NCBI GenBank assembly: GCA_964488085.1
Contig: CAZATK010000007.1
Coordinates: forward strand, 1-27,728
DNA length: 27,728 nucleotides
Origin: CAZATK01 sp964488085
GTDB taxonomy: Bacteria; Patescibacteriota; Minisyncoccia; UBA6257; UBA11618
Reading direction: 5' to 3'
Shown here in pieces: positions 1-6,636 of this stretch. Both the position numbers and the translations under genes were made by a program. Every line of letters begins with the position of its first letter. Positions within the stretch are counted from its first letter, which is position 1. Under the pieces are notes generated by a model, which was given only the letters and a program-made list of their open reading frames with translations, was not told the DNA's origin and ran no database searches.

Positions 1-2
1 CT

Positions 3-242
3 CAATTTAATCAGTGGCTCTTTTTATGTATTTTTAGTGTTTTTGCTGTTGTGGCGGGAATGTCTAGTTTTGCGGCGTATCATAATGGCGGGTCTCTTAT
101 AATGATTACAACAATTAGCGCCACAACGCCTCTAACGGCCTCCTTTATTAAGTACGCCTTAGGCCATGGACAGCCCTCCTTAATCCAGATAATTGGCGGT
201 TTATTGGCTGTTTTGGCTGTAATTTTGGTGATAAAAGGATGA
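3..242 (+). CDS. C-terminal part of a probable EamA/DMT-family permease (5' truncated by window edge)
   Basis: The reading frame is open from the window edge and ends with TGA at 240-242, so only about 79 C-terminal residues are visible. They form two to three hydrophobic segments separated by a short loop (KYALGHGQPS), and the last helix has the pattern QIIGGLLAVLAVILVIKG. This resembles the final two helices of EamA/drug-metabolite transporters, where a glycine-rich helix of the type 'QxIGGxLIxxGVxL' closes the protein. Family assignment rests on this tail only; substrate cannot be inferred. Other small multi-span permeases would fit. A promoter for the next gene starts 2 nt after the stop. 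Confidence 0.45.
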   Translation, partial: QFNQWLFLCIFSVFAVVAGMSSFAAYHNGGSLIMITTISATTPLTASFIKYALGHGQPSLIQIIGGLLAVLAVILVIKG

Positions 243-243
243 C

Positions 244-272
244 TTGACTTTTCAACCCAATTCGACTATACT
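244..272 (+). promoter_or_regulatory. Sigma70-type promoter
   Basis: TTGACT (244-249), 17-nt spacer, TATACT (267-272): 5/6 matches in each hexamer at ideal spacing. The predicted start near 279 lies only about 10 nt before a terminator-like hairpin (289-310). The next gene is the 3D-domain protein at 402 or 420. Confidence 0.6.
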
Positions 273-288
273 TAGATAGTCAGATTAG

Positions 289-310
289 TACTCCGAAAGG
301 GGTATTTTTT
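289..310 (+). terminator. Small intrinsic terminator or attenuator
   Basis: TACTCC-GAAA-GGGGTA forms a 6-bp stem (one T-G pair) with a GNRA-type GAAA tetraloop, followed by six T (305-310). It could end the upstream permease transcript, or attenuate transcription from the promoter at 244-272 that reads straight into it. Confidence 0.45.
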
Positions 311-315
311 ATAAG

Positions 316-420
316 CCCCGTTAGACATTCTAATTAAAAATGATGAATTGGATAAAAAGTATGTCTGGTGGGGTTTTATGGCAAAATAAACATCAAAAAA
401 CATGAAAATGTCTAACGGGG
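316..420. repeat. Inverted-repeat element 1 (CCCGTTAGA family), 105 bp
   Basis: The ends are perfect 14-bp inverted repeats: CCCCGTTAGACATT at 316-329 and AATGTCTAACGGGG at 407-420. The 77-bp interior is AT-rich and contains a partial copy of the right end (ATGTCTGGTGGGG, 361-373). The core CCCGTTAGA/TCTAACGGG is shared with the element at 21981-22098 in front of dnaN. Both lie immediately before a gene start. No convincing target duplication is seen at this copy. It may be a MITE-like non-autonomous element or a structured 5' leader. Confidence 0.6.
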
Positions 421-848
421 TGAACAAAATCTACCAAGAAATTAATAAAAAGTTCGTGAGTGGTTTTATGGTGATTGGCCTATTGTGGAACTCTTCCACC
501 ATGCCCTTTTTGATTGAAATTGAAAAAGAAATCAGTAAATTAATTGTACCTATTACTAAAATAGAAGTTGTTGCCACGGCCTATTCTTCCACTCCCGAAC
601 AAACTGATAGCACTCCTTTTATTACAGCTTCTAATAAGGAAGTTTATGATGGCTTAATAGCAACTAACTTTTTGGCTTTTGGCACAAAAATTAGGATTCC
701 AGAAATTTTCGGTGATAAAATTTTTACGGTAGATGACAGAATGCATCGCCGTTTCAATAAATCCAAACGTATAGATGTTTGGTTTCCTACTTTACTTGCG
801 GCTAAAAAGTTCGGAGTGAAGAGTCTACAAATTGAGGTTTTAAACTAA
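402..848 (+). CDS. 3D-domain protein (double-psi beta-barrel, probable cell-wall enzyme)
   Basis: 148 aa if read from ATG 402. A hydrophobic stretch near residues 18-37 suggests a membrane anchor or signal. Residues about 55-147 match the 3D domain: VVATAYSS...TPFITASN, then GLIATNFLAFGTKIRIP, FTVDDRMHRR and a final RIDVWFPT...A..FG. This is the fold found in the lytic-transglycosylase-like C-termini of YabE/Rpf-like and MltA-related proteins, with conserved aspartates in TVDDRM and IDVW. The role is probably peptidoglycan cleavage outside the membrane. The start is uncertain: ATG 402 and ATG 408 lie inside the inverted-repeat element, and GTG 420 follows CTAACGGG exactly as the dnaN ATG does, giving a 142-aa product. 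No Shine-Dalgarno precedes any of them. Confidence 0.75.
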   Translation: MKMSNGVNKIYQEINKKFVSGFMVIGLLWNSSTMPFLIEIEKEISKLIVPITKIEVVATAYSSTPEQTDSTPFITASNKEVYDGLIATNFLAFGTKIRIPEIFGDKIFTVDDRMHRRFNKSKRIDVWFPTLLAAKKFGVKSLQIEVLN

Positions 849-856
849 AATCAAAG

Positions 857-877
857 CCCACTATTTTAAATAGTGGG
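857..877. terminator. Bidirectional terminator hairpin between convergent genes
   Basis: CCCACTATTT and AAATAGTGGG form a 10-bp stem around a single base. On the minus strand it is followed by the T-rich CTTTGATTTTAG; on the plus strand by TTGTAGTTGTTTT. The patatin stop codon lies in the hairpin. Confidence 0.6.
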
Positions 878-1813
878 TTGTAGTTGTTTTAATAATCTAC
901 CGGCGACTTGCTTGCCGTGATTAATAGCGCTTGTAATATCGCCGTACTGAAATCTTAGAGTTGAAAGGGTGGGAATATTTTTAGCGGGAGCAATAAAAAT
1001 GATTTTTTTTGCGTCTTTGTCGTTCTTCCTCTTAAAACGAGAGGCGAGATTAGCTATTGGAGTGGGCAAGTCTTGATGGACGTGCAAAGCTAAATCACCA
1101 TGCTTCATTAACAAATTTTCTAAATACACCAACACCCACCTTGACCATTCAATTTGAAATCCTCTGCGCATTCTTTTTTGAAAATCCATATTTTCCGGCG
1201 GTATTAATGAAGTTAACCAAATACTATTATTAGAAAACAGGAAAATAGTCTCACAACCTTTAGCAAGGGCGGTTTCCACGCAACAATTTAATCCATCGGA
1301 ATAGAGTCCCTGGCTAATATAAATCGGGGGAAACAATCCCATCATAGAAGCCGAAGCGCAAATTGCCTTTCTAAAATCTTCGTATCTATCTTGAGTCAAG
1401 TTTCTATTAGAAAAAAATTCTGGAAGATTATCTCGTCTTTCATTAGTAGTTACAATATCCAACTCAATAGGCGAATGGGCTACTTTGTTTACATTAAGCC
1501 CATTAACAAGTTTATAAATTCCCTGATTGCTAAAAAGGGCGTTTCTGTTTTGTAAATAATTTACAACCACTGTAAAAAGATTGGCTATGGTCTGTTGTCC
1601 ACCTTTTTCAATGTATTTTTTCCAAATGACCTCTAATTCTATAGGATCTCTTGATTCAGCTAATTTAGCCGCATTTAAAGCGCCCACTGATACACCCTGC
1701 ATATAATCAGGGGGATAATGTTCCCACAATACAGAACTAACACCTACAGAAAAAGCGCCACGAAAACCACCGCCATCCTTGATCCAAGCAATCTTGCCCA
1801 AACTAGCAGCCAC
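866..1813 (-). CDS. Patatin-like phospholipase
   Basis: 315 aa, a typical length for a bacterial patatin-like lipase. The glycine-rich oxyanion motif DGGGFRGA is at residues 13-20, the nucleophile elbow GVSVG at 40-44 (Ser42) and the second member of the Ser-Asp dyad in SDGLN near Asp173. The family hydrolyses acyl esters of phospholipids or other lipids. There is no signal peptide, so it probably acts in the cytoplasm or at the inner membrane face. The start is GTG at 1813, supported by a perfect AGGAGG Shine-Dalgarno 5 nt upstream. It is the last gene of valS-prsW-patatin, 40 nt after the prsW stop, with a 16-bp palindrome in between. Its strong ribosome-binding site contrasts with the apparently leaderless genes elsewhere in the window. 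Confidence 0.85.
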   Translation of the reverse strand: MAASLGKIAWIKDGGGFRGAFSVGVSSVLWEHYPPDYMQGVSVGALNAAKLAESRDPIELEVIWKKYIEKGGQQTIANLFTVVVNYLQNRNALFSNQGIYKLVNGLNVNKVAHSPIELDIVTTNERRDNLPEFFSNRNLTQDRYEDFRKAICASASMMGLFPPIYISQGLYSDGLNCCVETALAKGCETIFLFSNNSIWLTSLIPPENMDFQKRMRRGFQIEWSRWVLVYLENLLMKHGDLALHVHQDLPTPIANLASRFKRKNDKDAKKIIFIAPAKNIPTLSTLRFQYGDITSAINHGKQVAGRLLKQLQPTI

Positions 1814-1827
1814 TCAAACCTCCTCTC

Positions 1828-1843
1828 TCCGCCAACTGGCGGA
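1828..1843. repeat. Short dispersed palindrome TCCGCCA-NN-TGGCGGA, copy 1
   Basis: TCCGCCAACTGGCGGA makes a 7-bp GC-rich stem in an AT-rich context, between prsW and the patatin gene and just upstream of the patatin Shine-Dalgarno. Related 16-mers occur at 6689-6704 and 12421-12436. Confidence 0.6.
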
Positions 1844-1853
1844 TTCAAATGTG

Positions 1854-2531
1854 TTAAAGTGCTGGCTGAACCCTCCGTTTTTTTAACGTCTCAAAATCAT
1901 TTAACACTATAAACGCCATAAAAATCAAGAAACTGGCAACTCTAATTCCCGGTCCCCAGGCAATCATTAAATAATTAAATGTTCCATGAATTAATGTCGC
2001 CCAAAATAACCCTATAATTAAAAAATCTCTTAAATTTCCTCTATAAATGCCTCTAGCCCAAAAATAACCGACAAAGCCAGATGCTAAACTATGCAATAAA
2101 TTAGCCCCTATAAATCGTAAAGTTAATAATTCAAAACTATTAGGAGCTTTTAAAGCGGTAGCAATATTCTCTACGGTAGCAAATCCCAGAGCAGCAACAA
2201 TCATATAAATCATTGCATCTATGGGTTCATCAAAGTCTTTTCTTCTGCTTATCCAAATGTAAACAATGGCAAATTTCATTATTTCCTCTATGCCAGCTAA
2301 AGTTGTTAATGTAATAAAACTAAATTCATTCAAATTAAACAGATCTAATAAATTTTTTGCAAATAATTGAAGCGGAAATACGTAAAAAGTTATCATGCCA
2401 CCCCACAAAAATGTGGATAAAATTAAACCTTTCGGTTCAGGATGGCGAGAATCTTCCTGTAAAAAAAATAAAAGCCAAACAATGCTTGGTATAAAACCAA
2501 AAAACAAAAGAATTGGCGTCGATGACGACAT
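1854..2531 (-). CDS. prsW: PrsW-family intramembrane glutamic protease
   Basis: 225 aa with about seven hydrophobic segments. PrsW signatures are in order: GIEEIMK (Glu82-Glu83, the catalytic pair), GFATVEN, the LLHSLASGFVGYFWA helix and the HGTFNYL motif near the C-terminus. PrsW in Bacillus performs site-1 cleavage of an anti-sigma factor; in other bacteria the substrates are often unknown, and no anti-sigma/sigma pair is visible here. The ATG (2529-2531) follows the valS stop by one base (TGATATG), so translation is probably coupled to valS. Length is normal for the family. Confidence 0.88.
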   Translation of the reverse strand: MSSSTPILLFFGFIPSIVWLLFFLQEDSRHPEPKGLILSTFLWGGMITFYVFPLQLFAKNLLDLFNLNEFSFITLTTLAGIEEIMKFAIVYIWISRRKDFDEPIDAMIYMIVAALGFATVENIATALKAPNSFELLTLRFIGANLLHSLASGFVGYFWARGIYRGNLRDFLIIGLFWATLIHGTFNYLMIAWGPGIRVASFLIFMAFIVLNDFETLKKRRVQPAL

Positions 2532-2532
2532 A

Positions 2533-4695
2533 TCAACTTAATTCTACCATTAAAAGCTTTTTGTCTTTGATCGGTAGTTGTTGATAAATTTCTTCAGTAA
2601 TAAAAGGCATAAATGGATGAAGTAGTTTTAGTGATTCTAAAAGAACATGAAATAAGACCTGATCGGTTTCTTTTTCAGGGTTCTTTTTGATCTCTTCTAA
2701 ATAAACATCGCAGTATTTATGCCAAAAAAAGTCGTAAATTTCGTGAAGAGCATGCCCAAACTCGTAGCTTTCTAAATGTTTTGTCACCAATTCTTTAGTT
2801 TCTTCCAATTGTTTTATTATTAGCCGTCTATCCTTCACCCCTGTCGGGGCTACGGAAGATTCGTTGACTCGCTTCAAAACGAATCGGCTCGCATTCCAAA
2901 CTTTATTGGCAAATTTTTTACCCGCAATTACTGCGGTTTCGTCCCAATGAATATCCTGCGTTCCCATTGATTGCCAAATAACGCCAAATCTTGTGGCATC
3001 AGCTCCATATTTTTCTATTAACAATAATGGATCAATACCCGTACCAAGAGATTTTGACATTCTTTTTCCTTCTTTTGTAAGAATAGTGCCGTGAATTAAA
3101 ACGGTTTTAAAAGGAATTTTTCCCATAAATTCTTTTCCTGAAAATATCATTCTTGCTATCCATAAATTCAATATTTCTCTGGCAGAAGTAATAAAATCTG
3201 TTGGGTAGAATTGCTTGAGGTCAGATGTATTGTCAGGAAAACCTAAAGTCGCAAAAGGCCAAAGAGCGGAAGAAAACCAAGTGTCTAAAACATCTTCTGA
3301 TTGTCCCATCTCGCAATTTTTGCAAAAATTGCATCCCGTCGGCTGCTCTTTAGAAATTAGAAATTTGTCATTAGAAATTCCAGTTTGGTTTTTGCAAAAC
3401 CAAACTGGTAGTTGGTGTCCCCACCATAATTGTCTTGAGATGCACCAGTCCCTTATATTATCCAACCAATCAAAATAACCCTTTTCAAAATTTTCAGGAG
3501 TTATTTTAATTTCACCTGATTGAACGGCCTCTTTTGCCAATTTTGCCAAACTCTCCATTTTAATAAACCACTGCCAAGAGGGTAGGGGCTCAATTACAGA
3601 ATTACACCTAGAACACGTTGAAGTGTTGTGGCGATAGGGCTCTTCTTTTAATAATAATCCGACTGATTTAAGGTCATTTACTATTTTTTCTCGCGCCTCC
3701 TTAATTTTCATGCCACTATATTTACCGGCATTTTCATTCATCCGCCCCTTGTCATCAATTACTTGAATCATCGGTAAATTGTGCCTTTTGGAAATTTCAA
3801 AATCGGAAATATCATGCGCTGGAGTAACCTTAATGACTCCAGTTCCAAATTCAGGATCAACCGCCTCATCAGCGACAACTCTTACTTTAATTTTAATTTT
3901 TCTCGGCTCGTCTAAAACCCCAGCAGTATCTAATGACTCTATTTCTATTTCCTGACCCACATACTTCTTGTATCTCTCGTCTTTCGGATTAACAGCTAGA
4001 GCGGTATCGCCAAATTTGGTCTCTGGACGAACGGTAGCTAAAACAAAAGGACCATATTGGATATAATATAGCTTTGCGTCTTCTTCAATATATTCAACTT
4101 CTAAATCCGAAATGCCCGTTTGACATCGCACGCACCAATTAATTGTTTTTAAATCTCTATAAATAAGTCCTTTATTATAATAATGAATAAATGCTTCGGT
4201 TACCGCTTTTATATAGTCCGCGTCTAAAGTGAAACGAGCGCGAGACCAATCGGAAGACGCTCCCAGTTTTTTTAGTTGATCCAATATCGTATGACCATAT
4301 TTTTCCTTCCACTCCCATACTTTTTCTAAAAACTTTTCCCTGCCCAAATCATGACGATTTAATCCTTGTTTTTTTAATTCTTTTTCCACTACATTTTGTG
4401 TGGCAATGCCGGCATGATCAATGCCCGGCAACCAAAGCGTTTTATAGCCCTGCATCCGCTTTGTTCTAATAAGAATATCAACCATAATATTTTCTAAAGC
4501 ATGCCCCATGTGCAAAGAGCCGGTAATATTGGGGGGCGCCATCATAACGCAGTATGTTTTGCCTTCGGCGCTTTTTAGATTATCAGGATTAAAATACCCG
4601 GACTCTTCCCAAGTTTTATATATTTTTTCTTCGGTATCCTTTGGATTGTAGGGCTTGCCCTGAGCCAAGTTGAATGGACTTTCAAGTTCTGCCAT
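2533..4695 (-). CDS. valS: Valyl-tRNA synthetase (short form)
   Basis: Class I aminoacyl-tRNA synthetase charging tRNA-Val. HIGH is HMGH at residues 62-65, the editing (CP1) domain covers about 200-340 (TVRPETKFGD, GTGVIKVTPAHD), and the KMSKS loop appears as RMSKS at 545-549. Cysteine knuckles (CSRC 361-364, and CKN..C..C..C around 434-461) suggest zinc binding. At 720 aa it is well short of the usual 850-950: it ends after HPFMPFITEEIYQQLP...LLMVELS, so the segment beyond the anticodon-binding helices and the C-terminal coiled-coil arm are missing. This is not an obvious frameshift, because prsW begins one base after the stop. It is the first gene of valS-prsW-patatin. A very repeat-rich stretch (3313-3408) is read in frame between the zinc ligands. 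Confidence 0.95.
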   Translation of the reverse strand: MAELESPFNLAQGKPYNPKDTEEKIYKTWEESGYFNPDNLKSAEGKTYCVMMAPPNITGSLHMGHALENIMVDILIRTKRMQGYKTLWLPGIDHAGIATQNVVEKELKKQGLNRHDLGREKFLEKVWEWKEKYGHTILDQLKKLGASSDWSRARFTLDADYIKAVTEAFIHYYNKGLIYRDLKTINWCVRCQTGISDLEVEYIEEDAKLYYIQYGPFVLATVRPETKFGDTALAVNPKDERYKKYVGQEIEIESLDTAGVLDEPRKIKIKVRVVADEAVDPEFGTGVIKVTPAHDISDFEISKRHNLPMIQVIDDKGRMNENAGKYSGMKIKEAREKIVNDLKSVGLLLKEEPYRHNTSTCSRCNSVIEPLPSWQWFIKMESLAKLAKEAVQSGEIKITPENFEKGYFDWLDNIRDWCISRQLWWGHQLPVWFCKNQTGISNDKFLISKEQPTGCNFCKNCEMGQSEDVLDTWFSSALWPFATLGFPDNTSDLKQFYPTDFITSAREILNLWIARMIFSGKEFMGKIPFKTVLIHGTILTKEGKRMSKSLGTGIDPLLLIEKYGADATRFGVIWQSMGTQDIHWDETAVIAGKKFANKVWNASRFVLKRVNESSVAPTGVKDRRLIIKQLEETKELVTKHLESYEFGHALHEIYDFFWHKYCDVYLEEIKKNPEKETDQVLFHVLLESLKLLHPFMPFITEEIYQQLPIKDKKLLMVELS
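3313..3408. repeat. Palindrome / heptad-repeat / hairpin cluster inside valS
   Basis: Three structures lie in 96 bp of coding sequence: a perfect 20-bp palindrome GCAATTTTTGCAAAAATTGC (3313-3332); four 7-bp units at 3350-3377, three of them TTAGAAA and one TTTGTCA; and a perfect 13-bp inverted repeat, CCAGTTTGGTTTT (3380-3392) and AAAACCAAACTGG (3396-3408), with a 3-nt loop. On the coding strand the cluster encodes a low-conservation linker between zinc-ligand cysteines and keeps frame. Confidence 0.75.
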
Positions 4696-4738
4696 TGATA
4701 TCGAAATTTTATAGTTTTTGAGGGCTTTTGCATAGGTA

Positions 4739-4766
4739 TTGACATTTTTACATCATATGCTATACT
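4739..4766 (+). promoter_or_regulatory. Consensus sigma70 promoter of the GC-rich cassette
   Basis: Perfect TTGACA at 4739-4744, 16-nt spacer, TATACT at 4761-4766. The predicted start is near 4773. The leader contains a 5-bp stem (GGCAG/CTGTC) followed by eight T (4791-4798), then the Shine-Dalgarno, so a short attenuator is possible. Confidence 0.75.
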
Positions 4767-4814
4767 TACGGCAGTTCACTATTAGCTGTCTTTTTTTTGG
4801 AAAGGAGAGAGATC

Positions 4815-4997
4815 GTGGGAAAGACGAGACGAGTTTCCACCCGTAAGGACTACGCACGGTTTTCCAGGGCCTACTACAAGCTCCGTGACTTGCACGGGGG
4901 AAGAGTCACATTACTGGCCTACGTCGAGGCCGCCGACCTGGAACACGTGCTGAAGACGGCGCCGGCCATCGAACGGCTGGTAGACAACATGCGGTGA
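4815..4997 (+). CDS. Small basic protein of unknown function, GC-rich gene
   Basis: 60 aa from GTG 4815, chosen because AAAGGAGAG (4801-4809) is correctly spaced upstream; an in-frame TTG at 4797 lies upstream of that site and is less likely. The N-terminal third is strongly basic (GKTRRVSTRKDYARFSRAYYK), followed by an amphipathic segment and the acidic/hydrophobic end LEHVLKTAPAIERLV. I recognise no family; nucleic-acid binding is only a guess from charge. By hand count 113 of 183 bases are G or C (62%), against about 33% in the flanking 60 bases upstream, and GC-ending codons dominate, unlike every other gene here. It has its own consensus promoter and a double hairpin terminator. The composition points to recent transfer or to an unusually selected gene. 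Confidence 0.65.
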   Translation: MGKTRRVSTRKDYARFSRAYYKLRDLHGGRVTLLAYVEAADLEHVLKTAPAIERLVDNMR

Positions 4998-5056
4998 GAA
5001 TGACAAATGATGTTTGTCGTTCTCAGCCCCTGAGCATTCACGCTCGGGGGTTTTTT
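4995..5056 (+). terminator. Double-hairpin intrinsic terminator
   Basis: The first hairpin begins at the stop codon: 13-bp arms 4995-5007 and 5013-5025 (one T-G pair), 5-nt loop. The second is CCCCTGAGC (5027-5035) with GCTCGGGGG (5042-5050), 6-nt loop, followed by TTTTTT (5051-5056). It separates the GC-rich gene from the convergent tsaD. Confidence 0.85.
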
Positions 5057-5059
5057 CTT

Positions 5060-6112
5060 TTATAAGCTCAAATTACCGTTTGCTTCTAATGGGTATTTTT
5101 TACCCTGTAAATAATTAAAATAAGCCCCAGCCGCAATCATAACCGCGTTGTCAGTATTATATTTGAAAGGAGGAACGTGAAAGTTAGCTGATAGCTTATG
5201 GCTCATAGCTAATAGTTGTTTTTGTAGGAACTTGTTTGCCGCTACTCCACCACAAAGCAAAATTGATTTGGCTTTAAATTCTTCTACTGCTTTCGTAGTT
5301 TTATAAACTAAAACATCCACCACGGCTTGCTGAAAACTAGCACAGATGTTTGCGGCAAATTGCTTATGGCTAATAGCAGATGGCTTATTATCACGAATAT
5401 AGTACAATACGGAAGTTTTTAGTCCAGAAAAACTAAAATCATAATTTTTTTCATGCATCATTGGACGAGGAAAGGGAATTAAATTCCTAAATTTGGTAGC
5501 GAGTTTTTCCACCTCCGGGCCTCCGGGATAAGGCAAATTAAGCATTCTGGCAACTTTATCAAAGGCCTCGCCAACCGCATCGTCTCTAGTTTCTCCTAGA
5601 ATTTTCCATTTAGTAATTGATTCCATTAACAAAAGAATTGTATGACCGCCGCTTACTATTAGTATAACAGCCGGAAACTTTGGTAATTTTCCAATTGGCG
5701 GTAACCAATTAGAAAATATATGCCCCTCTAAATGATTAGCTCCAACCACTGGAATGTTTAATTCTTTTGATAAGTTTTCCGCAAAATTAATACCAGTCCA
5801 AAGAGCTGGCTCAAGTCCCGGACCAACAGTGACTGCTACGCAGTCAATTTCGAATTTCGAATTTTTAATTTTTAATTTTTGTAAAATTTTCTCATAAACT
5901 ATGGGAAGATTCTTGATGTGTTCTCTTTTTGCCAAATTAGGAACCACGCCTCCAAATGGTCTATGAACATCAATTTGTGAAGAAACGGCTTCTGCCAGAA
6001 CTTTAAAAGAGGGTTTGCGAAGCCCACCCCCACACTCAACAAGCGCTATTCCCGTATCATCACAACTTGTTTCTATTGCTAAGATTTTTAGAGATTTAGA
6101 ACGGATTGACAT
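5060..6112 (-). CDS. tsaD: tRNA N6-threonylcarbamoyladenosine synthase subunit TsaD
   Basis: 350 aa, normal for bacterial TsaD (Kae1/YgjD family). It transfers the threonylcarbamoyl group to A37 of ANN-decoding tRNAs together with TsaB/TsaE, neither of which is in the window. Motifs: ILAIETSCDDTG (10-21), metal-binding HLEGH (His127 and His131), LIVSGGHT (151-158), GETRDDAVGEAFDKVARML (173-191), FSFSGLKTS, CGGVAANKFL and the terminal YNTDNAVMIAAGAY. Three separate 7-bp-period repeat tracts lie in the gene and are translated in frame. The upstream -10-like TATAAG lies 7 nt before the ATG. The start codon overlaps the -35 box of the divergent small-membrane-protein operon. Confidence 0.96.
   Translation of the reverse strand: MSIRSKSLKILAIETSCDDTGIALVECGGGLRKPSFKVLAEAVSSQIDVHRPFGGVVPNLAKREHIKNLPIVYEKILQKLKIKNSKFEIDCVAVTVGPGLEPALWTGINFAENLSKELNIPVVGANHLEGHIFSNWLPPIGKLPKFPAVILIVSGGHTILLLMESITKWKILGETRDDAVGEAFDKVARMLNLPYPGGPEVEKLATKFRNLIPFPRPMMHEKNYDFSFSGLKTSVLYYIRDNKPSAISHKQFAANICASFQQAVVDVLVYKTTKAVEEFKAKSILLCGGVAANKFLQKQLLAMSHKLSANFHVPPFKYNTDNAVMIAAGAYFNYLQGKKYPLEANGNLSL
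5185..5215. repeat. Heptad tandem repeat in tsaD, tract A
   Basis: Four 7-bp units plus 3 bases: TAGCTGA, TAGCTTA, TGGCTCA, TAGCTAA, then TAG. The unit length is not a multiple of three, so each unit is read in a different frame; the encoded segment is LLAMSHKLSANF. Confidence 0.7.
5360..5387. repeat. Heptad tandem repeat in tsaD, tract B
   Basis: Four 7-bp units: TTGCTTA, TGGCTAA, TAGCAGA, TGGCTTA. The unit resembles that of tract A (TNGCTNA). It encodes the segment KPSAISHKQFA on the minus strand. Confidence 0.65.
5846..5880. repeat. Heptad tandem repeat in tsaD, tract C
   Basis: Five exact 7-bp units: AATTTCG twice, then AATTTTT three times. It encodes about residues 78-89 (KLKIKNSKFEI) of TsaD, a surface-variable region before the VGPGL segment. 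Confidence 0.75.
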
Positions 6113-6134
6113 TTTTCAGCTTATATTACATAAT
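6106..6134 (+). promoter_or_regulatory. Sigma70 promoter of the small-membrane-protein operon
   Basis: Perfect TTGACA (6106-6111), 17-nt spacer, CATAAT (6129-6134, 5/6 to TATAAT). The -35 box overlaps the divergent tsaD start codon (6110-6112). Confidence 0.7.
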
Positions 6135-6181
6135 TCTTGCTGATTCGTAAAGCGTTGAAGTTCCTCGAAAAGGAGTTAAAT

Positions 6182-6373
6182 ATGGAAGGTCTGTGGACAA
6201 ACATCGTTGTTTTGATAGTTACTTTTATATTAGTAACTGTCTCTGTAGCTCTTTATATTTGGATTGTTTCAAGAATGGAAAAAAGGTTGGGGAACATGAT
6301 AGCAATACTGGATAAACGCGCAGAGGAAAACGAACGACAAAAAAAAGACGCCCCTAAAGGGAGAATGACATGA
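6182..6373 (+). CDS. Small single-span membrane protein (operon gene 1)
   Basis: 63 aa from ATG 6182, supported by AAAAGGAG at 6168-6175, 6 nt upstream. A short N-terminus is followed by one long hydrophobic helix (about residues 6-27, NIVVLIVTFILVTVSVALYI) and a charged C-terminal tail with a probable short coiled coil (RMEKRLGNMIAILDKRAEENE). Positive charge after the helix predicts the tail is cytoplasmic. I recognise no family. It is the first of three tiny membrane-protein genes sharing one promoter (6106-6134) and one terminator (6637-6657); its stop overlaps the next start as ATGA. Holin-like, toxin-like or regulatory micro-protein roles are all possible and none is shown. Confidence 0.7.
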   Translation: MEGLWTNIVVLIVTFILVTVSVALYIWIVSRMEKRLGNMIAILDKRAEENERQKKDAPKGRMT

Positions 6374-6498
6374 ACATTGTCATTGTTGTTGCTATAGCAG
6401 TAATTATTATTCTTGCAAGTCTTGTTATTAATGTACCCGACTATTTTGAATCAAAAAGAAGGGTGATTGGGAAACTGAAGAAAAACGACAAGAAATAG
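6370..6498 (+). CDS. Small single-span membrane protein (operon gene 2)
   Basis: 42 aa, too short for many gene callers. ATG 6370 overlaps the previous stop (ATGA), which implies translational coupling, and a purine-rich AAAGGGAG lies upstream within gene 1. Residues 2-22 are almost wholly hydrophobic (NIVIVVAIAVIIILASLVIN), followed by a basic tail rich in Lys and Arg that ends KKNDKK. No family is recognised. The architecture (N-terminal helix, charged C-terminal tail) is the same as in gene 1 and simpler than any transporter. Confidence 0.6.
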   Translation: MNIVIVVAIAVIIILASLVINVPDYFESKRRVIGKLKKNDKK

Positions 6499-6524
6499 AA
6501 CAACGAACTTGAAAGGAGGGTAGT

Positions 6525-6635
6525 ATGGATATTGGTGTCATTGCCATTGCTTTTGTCTTTGTAGTGTTAATAATTATTATTATCATACATTTTTTTGTTA
6601 ATACTCCTCCCCCAAAAGGAGGGTGGTGGAAATGA
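6525..6635 (+). CDS. Small single-span membrane protein (operon gene 3)
   Basis: 36 aa from ATG 6525, with a near-perfect Shine-Dalgarno GAAAGGAGGG (6511-6520) 4 nt upstream, the strongest in the window and the main reason to believe the gene. Residues 4-24 form one helix dominated by Val and Ile, followed by the short tail NTPPPKGGWWK. No family is recognised. The stop is followed one base later by the operon terminator. Confidence 0.6.
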   Translation: MDIGVIAIAFVFVVLIIIIIIHFFVNTPPPKGGWWK

Positions 6636-6636
6636 G

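Noticed and set aside
310..425. Target-site duplication around element 1
   Set aside because: The flanks (ATAAG versus GTGAAC or TGAAC) do not match over 4 or more bases.
2533..2540. Frameshift as the cause of the short ValRS
   Set aside because: The prsW start follows the stop by one base and PrsW is complete, so there is no room for a lost C-terminal part.
4797..4814. TTG start for the GC-rich small protein
   Set aside because: It precedes the Shine-Dalgarno; GTG 4815 is correctly spaced from AAAGGAGAG.
5185..5880. CRISPR array suggested by repeated units in tsaD
   Set aside because: Units are 7 bp with no spacers, vary between tracts and lie in an intact essential gene; no cas genes are present.
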